In this document: positions 57,662-64,000 of the stretch, piece after piece
How the letters are laid out: each line of letters starts with the position of its first letter
Position numbering within the stretch: position 1 is the first letter of the stretch
NCBI RefSeq assembly: GCF_001418335.1
Contig: NZ_LIPP01000059.1
Span: forward strand, 18,318-82,317
Length of the DNA: 64,000 nt
Source of the DNA: Streptomyces aurantiacus
Lineage (GTDB): Bacteria; Actinomycetota; Actinomycetes; Streptomycetales; Streptomycetaceae
Reading direction: 5' to 3'
Notes under the pieces: generated by a model
Seen by the model: only the letters and a program-made list of their open reading frames with translations
Told to the model about the DNA's origin: nothing
Databases searched by the model: none
Position numbers and translations under genes: made by a program

Positions 57662-57760
57662 TAGCTTGCGTCCCGGCCGACTGCCCGCTACGTTAGGCAC
57701 ACAGCTCGGTGTACTTAATGTTCGAGCCGTTCCGAATACCCTCAGTTCAATGGAGTGATC

Positions 57761-58495
57761 ATGGGAAAGCTCGATGGCAAGGTAGCGGTGATCACCGGCG
57801 GATCGACCGGCATGGCGCTGGCCGGCGCCCGACTGTTCGTTGACGAAGGAGCTCACGTCTTCATCCAGGCCCGGCGGCAGGAAGCACTGGACGAAGCCGT
57901 CAAGCTGATCGGCCGGAACGTGACCGCCGTGCAGGGCGACGCGGCCGACCTGGACGACCTGGACCGCCTGTACGACACGGTCAAGAAGGAAAAGGGCTCG
58001 ATCGACGTGCTGTGGGCCAGCGCCGGTATGGGCGAACAGGGCAAGCTCGGCGAGATCACCGAGGAGCAGTTCCACCGCGCCTTCTCGCTCAACGCGCGCG
58101 GCACCCTGTTCACCGTGCAAAAGGCATTGCCGCTGCTCAACGACGGCGCCTCAATCTTCATGACCGGATCGAACGCCTCCCTCAGGGGCTTCCCCGGGTG
58201 GAGCGTCTACGCGGGCAGCAAGGCCGTACAGCAGGCCTGGGCCCGCGTATGGCTCAACGAACTCAAGGACAGGCGGATCCGGGTCAACGTGCTCACCCCC
58301 GGCCAGGTCTCCACCGCCAAGCAGGAAGAAGTGTTCGACGAGGCCACCAAGAAGGCCTTCGAATCCCTGATCCCCCGCGGAAAGATGGGCCGCCCCGAAG
58401 AGATCGCAAGCGTCGCGCTCTTCCTCGCCTCCGACGAGTCCAGCTACGTCAACGGCCTCGAACTCGTCACCGACGGCGGCACGACCGTCATCTGA
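57761..58495 (+). CDS. SDR-family oxidoreductase
   Basis: 244 residues from the ATG with GGAG 5-8 bases upstream. KVAVITGGSTGMALAGARLF (nucleotide motif TGGSTGMA, where the last Gly is Ala), DVLWASAGMGEQGKL in place of NNAG, the active site FMTGSNASLRGFPGWSVYAG with SKAV (Ser-Tyr-Lys complete) and VRVNVLTPGQVSTAKQ. Divergent from TetR, and followed by a strong terminator. The reductase gene downstream is likely from a separate promoter. Confidence 0.9.
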   Translation: MGKLDGKVAVITGGSTGMALAGARLFVDEGAHVFIQARRQEALDEAVKLIGRNVTAVQGDAADLDDLDRLYDTVKKEKGSIDVLWASAGMGEQGKLGEITEEQFHRAFSLNARGTLFTVQKALPLLNDGASIFMTGSNASLRGFPGWSVYAGSKAVQQAWARVWLNELKDRRIRVNVLTPGQVSTAKQEEVFDEATKKAFESLIPRGKMGRPEEIASVALFLASDESSYVNGLELVTDGGTTVI

Positions 58496-58509
58496 CCAGC
58501 ACACACCAG

Positions 58510-58552
58510 CACACCCTCAAGAACACGGTCGTACTGCGCTCTTGAGGGTGTG
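58510..58552 (+). terminator. Strong stem-loop terminator after SDR gene
   Basis: CACACCCTCAAGA pairs exactly with TCTTGAGGGTGTG: 13-bp stem and 17-base loop, starting 15 bp after the SDR stop. Confidence 0.8.
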
Positions 58553-58684
58553 ACAGCAGCAACGCCGCCGCCACAGGCGGGAACAGCGGCACTTGTCATG
58601 CAGGCGCATCCGCTTGGAAGGCGCAGCTCAGCCGACGCGCCGAGCCACCGCGAAAGCTTGAGAACGAGAAAGAGGGCACACCGT

Positions 58685-59308
58685 ATGAGCAGCATCAGCA
58701 TCATCGGCACCGGGAACATGGCCCGCACCATCGGCGCGCGGGCGATAGCGGGCGGCAACACCGTCGAGGTCATGGGTCGCGATCAGTCCAAGGCCGCTGA
58801 CCTGGCCAAGGCCCTCGGTGGCGGCGCGACGACGGGAGAGTGGGGCGCGGTCCCGGCCTGGGACATCGTCATCGTGGCCCTGTTGTTCGACGGTGTCGTT
58901 CCGGCCGTGGCCCGGTACGGAGACGCCCTCGCGGGCAAGCTCATCGTCGACATCAGCAACCCCTTCAATTCCACGTTCGACGGGCTGGCCCACCACGAGG
59001 AGACCTCGATCGCGCAGGAGGTCGCCAAGGTCGCCCCGGCCGGCGCCACCGTGGTGAAGGCGTTCAACACCGTCTTCCGTGACGTCCTGGAGAACGGCCG
59101 GCCCGACGTCTTCATCGCCGGCGACAGTGCCCAGGCCAAGGCCGACGTCGGGGTGTTCGTCAAGAGCCTCGGGCTGCGCCCGCTGGATGTCGGCGACCTG
59201 AAGATGGCGCATTGGCTGGAAGGAGCGGGCCTGCTCACGGTGGGCCTCGCCAGCCACGGGGTGGGGCACTGGGACTTCGCCCTCGGCACCACCGAATTCC
59301 TCGACTGA
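58685..59308 (+). CDS. NADPH-dependent F420 reductase-like protein
   Basis: 207 residues. A Rossmann fold: SISIIGTGNMARTIGARAIA, then TVEVMGRDQSKAADLAKAL with the basic residue after beta-2 that suits NADPH. DIVIVALLFDGVVPAVARYG, LIVDISNPFNSTFDGLAHHE (DISNP(F/V)), VVKAFNTVFRDVLENG and ADVGVFVKSLGLRPLDVGDL complete the F420:NADP oxidoreductase-like family. It has the typical VKAFNT that the relative at 2.8 kb lacks. It probably transfers hydride between NADPH and F420 or reduces a small metabolite. Confidence 0.9.
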   Translation: MSSISIIGTGNMARTIGARAIAGGNTVEVMGRDQSKAADLAKALGGGATTGEWGAVPAWDIVIVALLFDGVVPAVARYGDALAGKLIVDISNPFNSTFDGLAHHEETSIAQEVAKVAPAGATVVKAFNTVFRDVLENGRPDVFIAGDSAQAKADVGVFVKSLGLRPLDVGDLKMAHWLEGAGLLTVGLASHGVGHWDFALGTTEFLD

Positions 59309-59329
59309 GCCGCACCCGCCCCGATCCGA

Positions 59330-59952
59330 GTCGTCGACGGAACGGGGCGGCGCGCGCCTGGTATCTGGAGAGTGAAGACGGCCTGGTGCGGTGGGCCGCC
59401 GCCACCGCGCTCGTCCGTATCGCCGGCAGCTGCGACGGACCACTCGACGCCGGGCTGCTGGACCGCGCCGTCGCCGAACTCACCGCCGCGGCAGCCAACC
59501 CGGCCCCCACACCCGCCACTGACTACAACACGGGCGACTTCCACGGCCACATCGAGGCCACTCTGCACACCCTCGGCACGGGCGTTCCGCAGGCCGCGCT
59601 CGCCGCCTGCCTGCCCCGCATCGAGCGGGACCGGGACGGGCGCCGCACCGAAGCGGCCCTGGTCGAGCTCTTTCCCGCACCGCTTCAGAGCCCTCGGCCT
59701 TGCTACGCCGACCTGCCCGCCACGCAACAGCAGTTGGTGCACGCTCTGGCCAACTTGGAGCACCCCTGGGTCGGCCGAGCCGTTGCGGGACAACTCCGCG
59801 ACCGCAGCCTGCCGGACTCCCAGAACGCCCTGCGTGCCTACGCCGGACTTCCCCCCCGTCGCCGAAGGCCGGCAGTGATGTTCGACGGGATCGACGAGGT
59901 GGACATCGAGGCGGTGACCGCTGCCTTCGGCACGGGCGAAGTGGTGGCCTGA
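59330..59952 (+). pseudogene. HEAT-repeat protein, C-terminal fragment
   Basis: About 200 codons in frame without a convincing start (a GTG at 59386 is possible). AWYLESEDGLVRWAAATALV resembles a HEAT-like repeat helix, followed by GPLDAGLLDRAVAELTAAAA, PQAALAACLPRIERDRDGRR, LVHALANLEHPWVGRAVAGQ and NALRAYAGLPP, repeated amphipathic helices. The N-terminal half is absent, and the fragment starts within 20-80 bp of the reductase stop. No function assigned. Confidence 0.6.
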
Positions 59953-60154
59953 GGCCGGGCGGCCGGAGCAGCGTGCCCGGACGACGGTTGCTTCTCGGGC
60001 CGGGTGCACGACTCCTGTCAGCACAGGTCGAAGGGTCTCCCGCGCGGTGGGCAGAGCAGCGACCGGGGTCGGTGTACGAGGCCGTGCCTGATGCCGATGT
60101 GACAGCTTCGTCGAAGGCCCGGCTCTTGTCAGTGGCCACCTGTTTACTTGGCAC

Positions 60155-60736
60155 ATGATCGACAAGACGAGCCACAGCGATATCCACCGAACCACTGCTC
60201 TCACACCCGGTCCCGAAATGGTGGAGCCGTCGCGGTTCAGGATCCGCAACGTGAAGATCGATGACCAGGGTGCCGTGGTGACAGTCAAGGGCGGCGGTTC
60301 GCACCAGCTCAGTTTCGATGTGCTGCACGATTGTCCGGGATGCGGCAACGCCGTCAACCAGGTGATCGTTGGGCTGGCGGGCCAGGACCGAGCCCAGGCG
60401 TCGGTATGGAACGGCAAGCAGCGCAGCGGGGGTGGCTTGAAAGCAGTCAATGCCGGCACGCGCGTCGAGGCGCTGGCGGAAGACAACCCAGGTCCGGCGC
60501 AGTGGGTAAATGTGTCGTGCGACCTCGTTGTCCCCGACGAAATCGGCGTCTACTCGATTCGAGCACGCTACGCCCAGGCGTACCAGGGACGCCTGATGAC
60601 CACCGAAGGACGTGCGATCCCACAGCCGGAGTACCAGGACGTGTTGGGTTGGTGGAAGGTCGACCGCCCGGAGGGACCCGGCCCGGAATCGGCCATAGGC
60701 ACCATCATCGTCGAGGCAAAGAGTGACAGGCGGTGA
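60155..60736 (+). CDS. Orphan hypothetical protein with CPGC motif
   Basis: 193 residues from an ATG in a lower-GC setting. No recognised family. The N-terminal part is charged (MIDKTSHSDIHRTT), followed by beta-strand-rich segments: RFRIRNVKIDDQGAVVTVKG, HQLSFDVLHDCPGCGNAVNQ with a CxxC-type CPGCG pair, VIVGLAGQDRAQASVWNGKQ, WVNVSCDLVVPDEIGVYSIR and YAQAYQGRLMTTEGRA, ending with DVLGWWKVDRPEGPGPESAI. The periodicity suggests an immunoglobulin-like or lipocalin-type beta sandwich. CPGC could be a metal or redox site. No neighbour gives a clue. Confidence 0.65.
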   Translation: MIDKTSHSDIHRTTALTPGPEMVEPSRFRIRNVKIDDQGAVVTVKGGGSHQLSFDVLHDCPGCGNAVNQVIVGLAGQDRAQASVWNGKQRSGGGLKAVNAGTRVEALAEDNPGPAQWVNVSCDLVVPDEIGVYSIRARYAQAYQGRLMTTEGRAIPQPEYQDVLGWWKVDRPEGPGPESAIGTIIVEAKSDRR

Positions 60737-61468
60737 CGCGGTCCAGGAACCCCACCCCGTCCGGTCGACGCCTCGGACCGCCGGCCCGACCGGCTGATGC
60801 GTCGGGCAGAGTCGAGCCGGACGCCTCACGTCGTAGGCCAGGGCGACGTCGTTCAGTGGATCTGCCGGCGGGTTGATCACGTGCGCCGGCCAGTACCACG
60901 TGGGCGGCGAGCGCAGGAACGAAGGCGAGGGAATGACGGCCGCCCTTCGCCCGGCGCGGATCGGCAACCCCGGCTGGACAGCCCAGCAGAACCGGGTGTT
61001 CTCAGTCTTGGGAGGCCGGACAGCAGCGAGCCGACCCAGGCACGATGAACGGGCAGGCACAGACTTGCATTTCGGTGATCAAGTAGTCGGCACCTCGTGA
61101 TCACCTGGGAGTCGTGCCTGCCTCGGTTCTGTCCCCGTCGACGAACTCCTGGCCTCCGCCCGCAACCGCCGCTCCCCATCGCGCTTCGTGGCGCCTACCG
61201 ACAGAGGGTGGGAGCCGGAGGCCGCGCCCGTTTGCGGCTGGTTCAAGCACCGTACGTGCCCGGGTAGTTGACGGTCTTTCGCCACAGTCAGGACAGAGTA
61301 TGGACGACTTCGATGAAAGTCCCTACTGTGTCCGTCGCGACGCACGAGACCTCACGCGCCGCGTTCGCCACTCTCCGTATCCGGTGCGACGGCGCGTACC
61401 GGCAGCGGTGGATCTCCCTACTCGTCCATCTGCGTTCCCCGCGCTATGGGGAGCGAACAGGAGGCTAC
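60737..61468. other. Long intergenic region before the lectin-propeller gene
   Basis: About 730 bp with no gene I can support. One leftward frame carries a plausible phrase (WYWPAHVINPPADP, LNDVALAYDV) but without a family match. GGTGATCA at 61074 and TGATCACC at 61098 form an 8-bp perfect inverted repeat with a 16-base loop, a possible operator. AGGAGG at 61459 is the ribosome site of the next gene. Confidence 0.4.
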
Positions 61469-63877
61469 GTGTATCCACGGCTGTTGTCCGAGCGGCTCGG
61501 CAGACGCCTGGCCACGACGTTCATCACTTCGCTTCTGGCGCTCGGGCTGTCCTCCCCCACGGGCACGGCTGCCCCGGCCGACCGGTCCGCCGACGCGCTT
61601 CCCCCGCAGGAACCAGGCGTCACCTTGCGCGTCTTCGACATGCAGGTACCGCTTGAGAAGCTGTGCGATCTCAAACCCGGCCAGACACCGAACGTCGACA
61701 AGCTGATGCCGGTGATCAACTGGTCCTCCGATGCGGACTTCGGTTTCAGCGCCAACTTCGTCTCACAGACCACCGCCAATCTCAACGTCTCCACCGCCGG
61801 GACCTATTCCTTCCGGCTCACCAGCGACGACGGCTCCCGGCTGTACATCGACGACAAGCTCGTCATCAGCCACGACGGGCTGCATGGAGCCGACCCCAAG
61901 GACGGCAACGTTGTCCTGACGGCCGGATACCACTCGGTCCGCATCGACCACTTCGAGAAGGACGGCGGACAGCAGGTCACCCTCGCGTGGAAGCCCCCTT
62001 CCGCTTCCGACTTCGCCGTGGTGCCCAACTCGGTGCTCAGCACGGACGCCGGTGTCGTCCGGGTCACGGCTCCCGGACGCAAGGAATGCGAACTGGCCGG
62101 CGATTCACCAGGCGATGGACTGCCGCTGACCGGCGTACACCCGAACTACACCCTGACCGACCTGCGGCCCACCGGGTTCCAACCGCAGGTCTCCGCCATG
62201 GACTGGCTTCCCGACGGCAGGCTCGCCGTGGCCACCTGGGGCGGTTCGGAGAACACGACCGGCGAGGTCTACCTTCTGAGCAACGTCACCGGAAGCACCG
62301 GACCGGACAAGGTGACGTTCAAAAAGGTGGCTTCGGGCCTCAAAGAGCCCATGGGCATCAAGTACGTGGACGGCAAGCTGTACGTGTCGCAGAAGCACGA
62401 ACTGACCGAGCTCAACGACACCAACGGCGACGAGGTCACTGACACCTATCGCAGGGTCGCCACCTGGCCCTATGGCGGCAACTTCCACGAATTCGCCTTC
62501 GGTCTGCTGTACAAGGACGGGTTCTTCTACCTGAACCTGTCTGTATCCATCAACTACGGCGGAGCGACAACGAATCCGCAACCCGCACCGAACCGCGGCA
62601 CCACGATAAAGGTCAACAAGGCAACGGGGGCGGTCAGCTACGTCGCCGGTGGTCTGCGCACTCCCAACGGAATCGGGTGGGGTCCGGAAGGCGACATCTT
62701 CGTCACCGACAACCAGGGCGGCTGGCTGCCCTCGTCGAAGTTGGTCCACGTCAAGCAGGACCGCTTCTTCAACCACTACACCAACCCCACCGGCCCCTTC
62801 GACTCCCAGAATGTGTCCAAGCCGGTCCTGTGGCTCCCGCAGAACGAGATCGCCAACTCCCCCAGCACACCGTTGCAGCTGAATGACGGGCCGTTCGCCG
62901 GCCAGATGCTGTTCGGCGACGTGACCTACGGTGGCATCCAACGCGGATACCTCGAAAAGATCAACGGCGAGTACCAGGGCGCCGTGTTCCGCCTCACCCA
63001 GGGCCTGGAGGTCGGTGTCAACCGGCTCAGTGTCGGCCCCGACGGCGCCCTCTACGCCGGTGGCCTCGGAGCAGACGGCAACTGGGGCCAGGAAGGCAAG
63101 CTCAAGTACGGCCTCCAGAAGCTGACACCGAACGGCACCAGCGCCTTCGACATCCGCGAGATGCGTGCCGTCGCCGGCGGCTTCGCCCTCGAATACACCC
63201 AGCCGATATCGAACGAGACCGCCGCAGGCCTGGCCGCGCGCTACAAGGTCAAGCAGTGGCGCTACGTACCCACGGCCGACTACGGCGGTCCCAAGATCGA
63301 CGAGGAGACGCTCACCGTCCAGTCGGCCACCGTCTCCAGCGACCGCAAGACGGTCACTCTGGCCATCCCCGGCCTCAAGCCCAACCGCGTGGTCCACGTA
63401 CGCTCGGCCCGCCCCTTCAACTCAAGCGAAGGCAAGCAGCTCTGGAGTACCGAGGCCTGGTACACCATGAACCAGATCCCCGGCACTCCGTCCCGCACCG
63501 GAGAGGTGAAAGGCGTCAACGGCAAGTGCCTGGACGTGGACAACGCCAACACGGCCGACGGGACGAAGGTCCAGGTGTGGACCTGCAACAGCACCGCCGC
63601 CCAGGAGTGGTCCCTGCTCGGCGCCGGCGGCACCGTACGTGCACTCGGCAAGTGCCTGGACATCGACAACTCGGGCTCGGCTGACGGTACAAAGGTCCAG
63701 CTCTACACCTGCAACGGCACCGCAGCCCAGATCTGGCAGCCTCAGACCGACGGCACCCTACGCAACCCACAGTCCGGCAAATGCCTCGACGTATCCGGTG
63801 GCGTATGGAATGACGGAACCCCCGTCCACCTGTGGACCTGCCACACCCAACAGAATCAGAAGTGGGTCCTTCCGTAG
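61469..63877 (+). CDS. Secreted PA14 / sugar dehydrogenase-like propeller / ricin-lectin protein
   Basis: 802 residues from a GTG 5-6 bases after AGGAGG; an upstream ATG would add ~52 poorly coding residues. Signal peptide RRLATTFITSLLALGLSSPT. A PA14-like domain (about residues 45-195) has WSSDADFGFSANFVSQTTAN and FRLTSDDGSRLYIDDKLVIS. A six-bladed propeller like glucose/sorbosone dehydrogenases follows (MDWLPDGRLAVATWGG, PMGIKYVDGKLYVSQ, GGLRTPNGIGWGPEGDIFVT, GGIQRGYLEKINGEYQ). The C-terminus is a ricin-B lectin beta-trefoil with three GKCLD(V/I)DN...TADGTKVQ..TCN repeats (QxW-like ends AAQEWSL, AAQIWQP, QNQKWVL). It probably binds and acts on polysaccharide outside the cell. A terminator follows. 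Confidence 0.85.
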   Translation: MYPRLLSERLGRRLATTFITSLLALGLSSPTGTAAPADRSADALPPQEPGVTLRVFDMQVPLEKLCDLKPGQTPNVDKLMPVINWSSDADFGFSANFVSQTTANLNVSTAGTYSFRLTSDDGSRLYIDDKLVISHDGLHGADPKDGNVVLTAGYHSVRIDHFEKDGGQQVTLAWKPPSASDFAVVPNSVLSTDAGVVRVTAPGRKECELAGDSPGDGLPLTGVHPNYTLTDLRPTGFQPQVSAMDWLPDGRLAVATWGGSENTTGEVYLLSNVTGSTGPDKVTFKKVASGLKEPMGIKYVDGKLYVSQKHELTELNDTNGDEVTDTYRRVATWPYGGNFHEFAFGLLYKDGFFYLNLSVSINYGGATTNPQPAPNRGTTIKVNKATGAVSYVAGGLRTPNGIGWGPEGDIFVTDNQGGWLPSSKLVHVKQDRFFNHYTNPTGPFDSQNVSKPVLWLPQNEIANSPSTPLQLNDGPFAGQMLFGDVTYGGIQRGYLEKINGEYQGAVFRLTQGLEVGVNRLSVGPDGALYAGGLGADGNWGQEGKLKYGLQKLTPNGTSAFDIREMRAVAGGFALEYTQPISNETAAGLAARYKVKQWRYVPTADYGGPKIDEETLTVQSATVSSDRKTVTLAIPGLKPNRVVHVRSARPFNSSEGKQLWSTEAWYTMNQIPGTPSRTGEVKGVNGKCLDVDNANTADGTKVQVWTCNSTAAQEWSLLGAGGTVRALGKCLDIDNSGSADGTKVQLYTCNGTAAQIWQPQTDGTLRNPQSGKCLDVSGGVWNDGTPVHLWTCHTQQNQKWVLP

Positions 63878-63907
63878 GGACCTCACCAAAAGATGACCGT
63901 TCCACGG

Positions 63908-63945
63908 CGCCGAGGGCCACAGGACTGGATGTCTGGCCCTCGGCG
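63908..63945 (+). terminator. Strong stem-loop terminator
   Basis: CGCCGAGGGCCA pairs exactly with TGGCCCTCGGCG (12-bp stem, 14-base loop) 30 bp after the lectin-propeller stop codon. Confidence 0.8.
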
Positions 63946-64000
63946 TACCGGGACAGGTCAGGCCGGCGGGCCTGGCTCATCTGTTGTCGCGGCCTCGGTT

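Noticed and set aside
59480..61060. 526-codon leftward open frame
   Set aside because: Arg/Pro/Gly-rich composition, overlaps the HEAT fragment and the orphan CPGC gene in antisense, no family motif. High-GC shadow, except for a vague phrase near 60.9 kb.

Overview
The window is chromosomal DNA from a Streptomyces or a close relative. Codons are very GC-rich with G/C at third positions, GTG starts are common, in-frame TTA (bldA-type) codons are rare, and the gene families are typical of the genus: LAL-type LuxR regulators, ROK-regulated sugar ABC transporters, the rheA-hsp18 heat-shock pair, F420-linked enzymes and Fic-like toxin modules. It reads as accessory DNA. Regulator-plus-enzyme cassettes are interleaved with many gene fragments and insertion-sequence remnants. 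I saw no rRNA, tRNA, CRISPR array or replication origin.

Layout. 1-9.3 kb is a debris-rich stretch: the tail of a GH43-like hydrolase, a Fic-like toxin remnant, a polyhydroxybutyrate-depolymerase-type esterase with a MerR regulator, and an F420/NADP-reductase-like gene divergent from an HxlR regulator. Around these lie IS3, IS110 and IS5 fragments and broken HEPN-like and TauE/SafE genes. 9.3-16.4 kb is a catabolic island: an AraC regulator, an acyl-CoA ligase, an amidohydrolase, an SDR that lacks the catalytic Tyr/Lys pair and an LLM (F420/FMN) oxidoreductase in series, followed by an SDR-IclR pair on the other strand. 16.5-18.4 kb holds one more SDR and a gene-poor, repeat-bearing gap. 18.6-23.1 kb is a complete CUT2 sugar importer (xylose type: binding lipoprotein, ATPase, permease) with a ROK regulator downstream.

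23.3-29.4 kb is a signalling block: an unusual AAA-type ATPase fused to a Ser/Thr kinase domain, a membrane protein, a NarL-type two-component pair and a MerR-like gene. 29.9-33.3 kb is a stress block: an anti-sigma-like ATP-binding protein, rheA divergent from hsp18 with the known RheA operator between them, two DUF2267-like paralogues and a PAP2 phosphatase. 33.7-43.8 kb mixes LLM oxidoreductases, VOC proteins, a MarR gene with two operators, a nucleotidyltransferase, a truncated MFS gene, epoxide-hydrolase and reductase pseudogenes, and an antitoxin/Fic-like pair.

43.9-51.6 kb is regulatory: an AraC gene, a quinone-oxidoreductase-like gene and two large LAL LuxR genes. A 222-bp internal piece of the second LuxR gene is duplicated just upstream of its own start. 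52.6-56.4 kb is a leftward run of three alpha/beta hydrolases and an SDR. 57.0-59.3 kb is a TetR/SDR/reductase cassette ended by strong stem-loops. The right end holds a HEAT-repeat fragment, an orphan CPGC protein and a large secreted PA14/beta-propeller/ricin-lectin protein.

Recurring themes are small divergent regulator-target pairs with visible palindromic operators (HxlR, IclR, RheA, MarR and probably TetR), at least five F420-type or LLM-type redox genes, and heavy gene decay.
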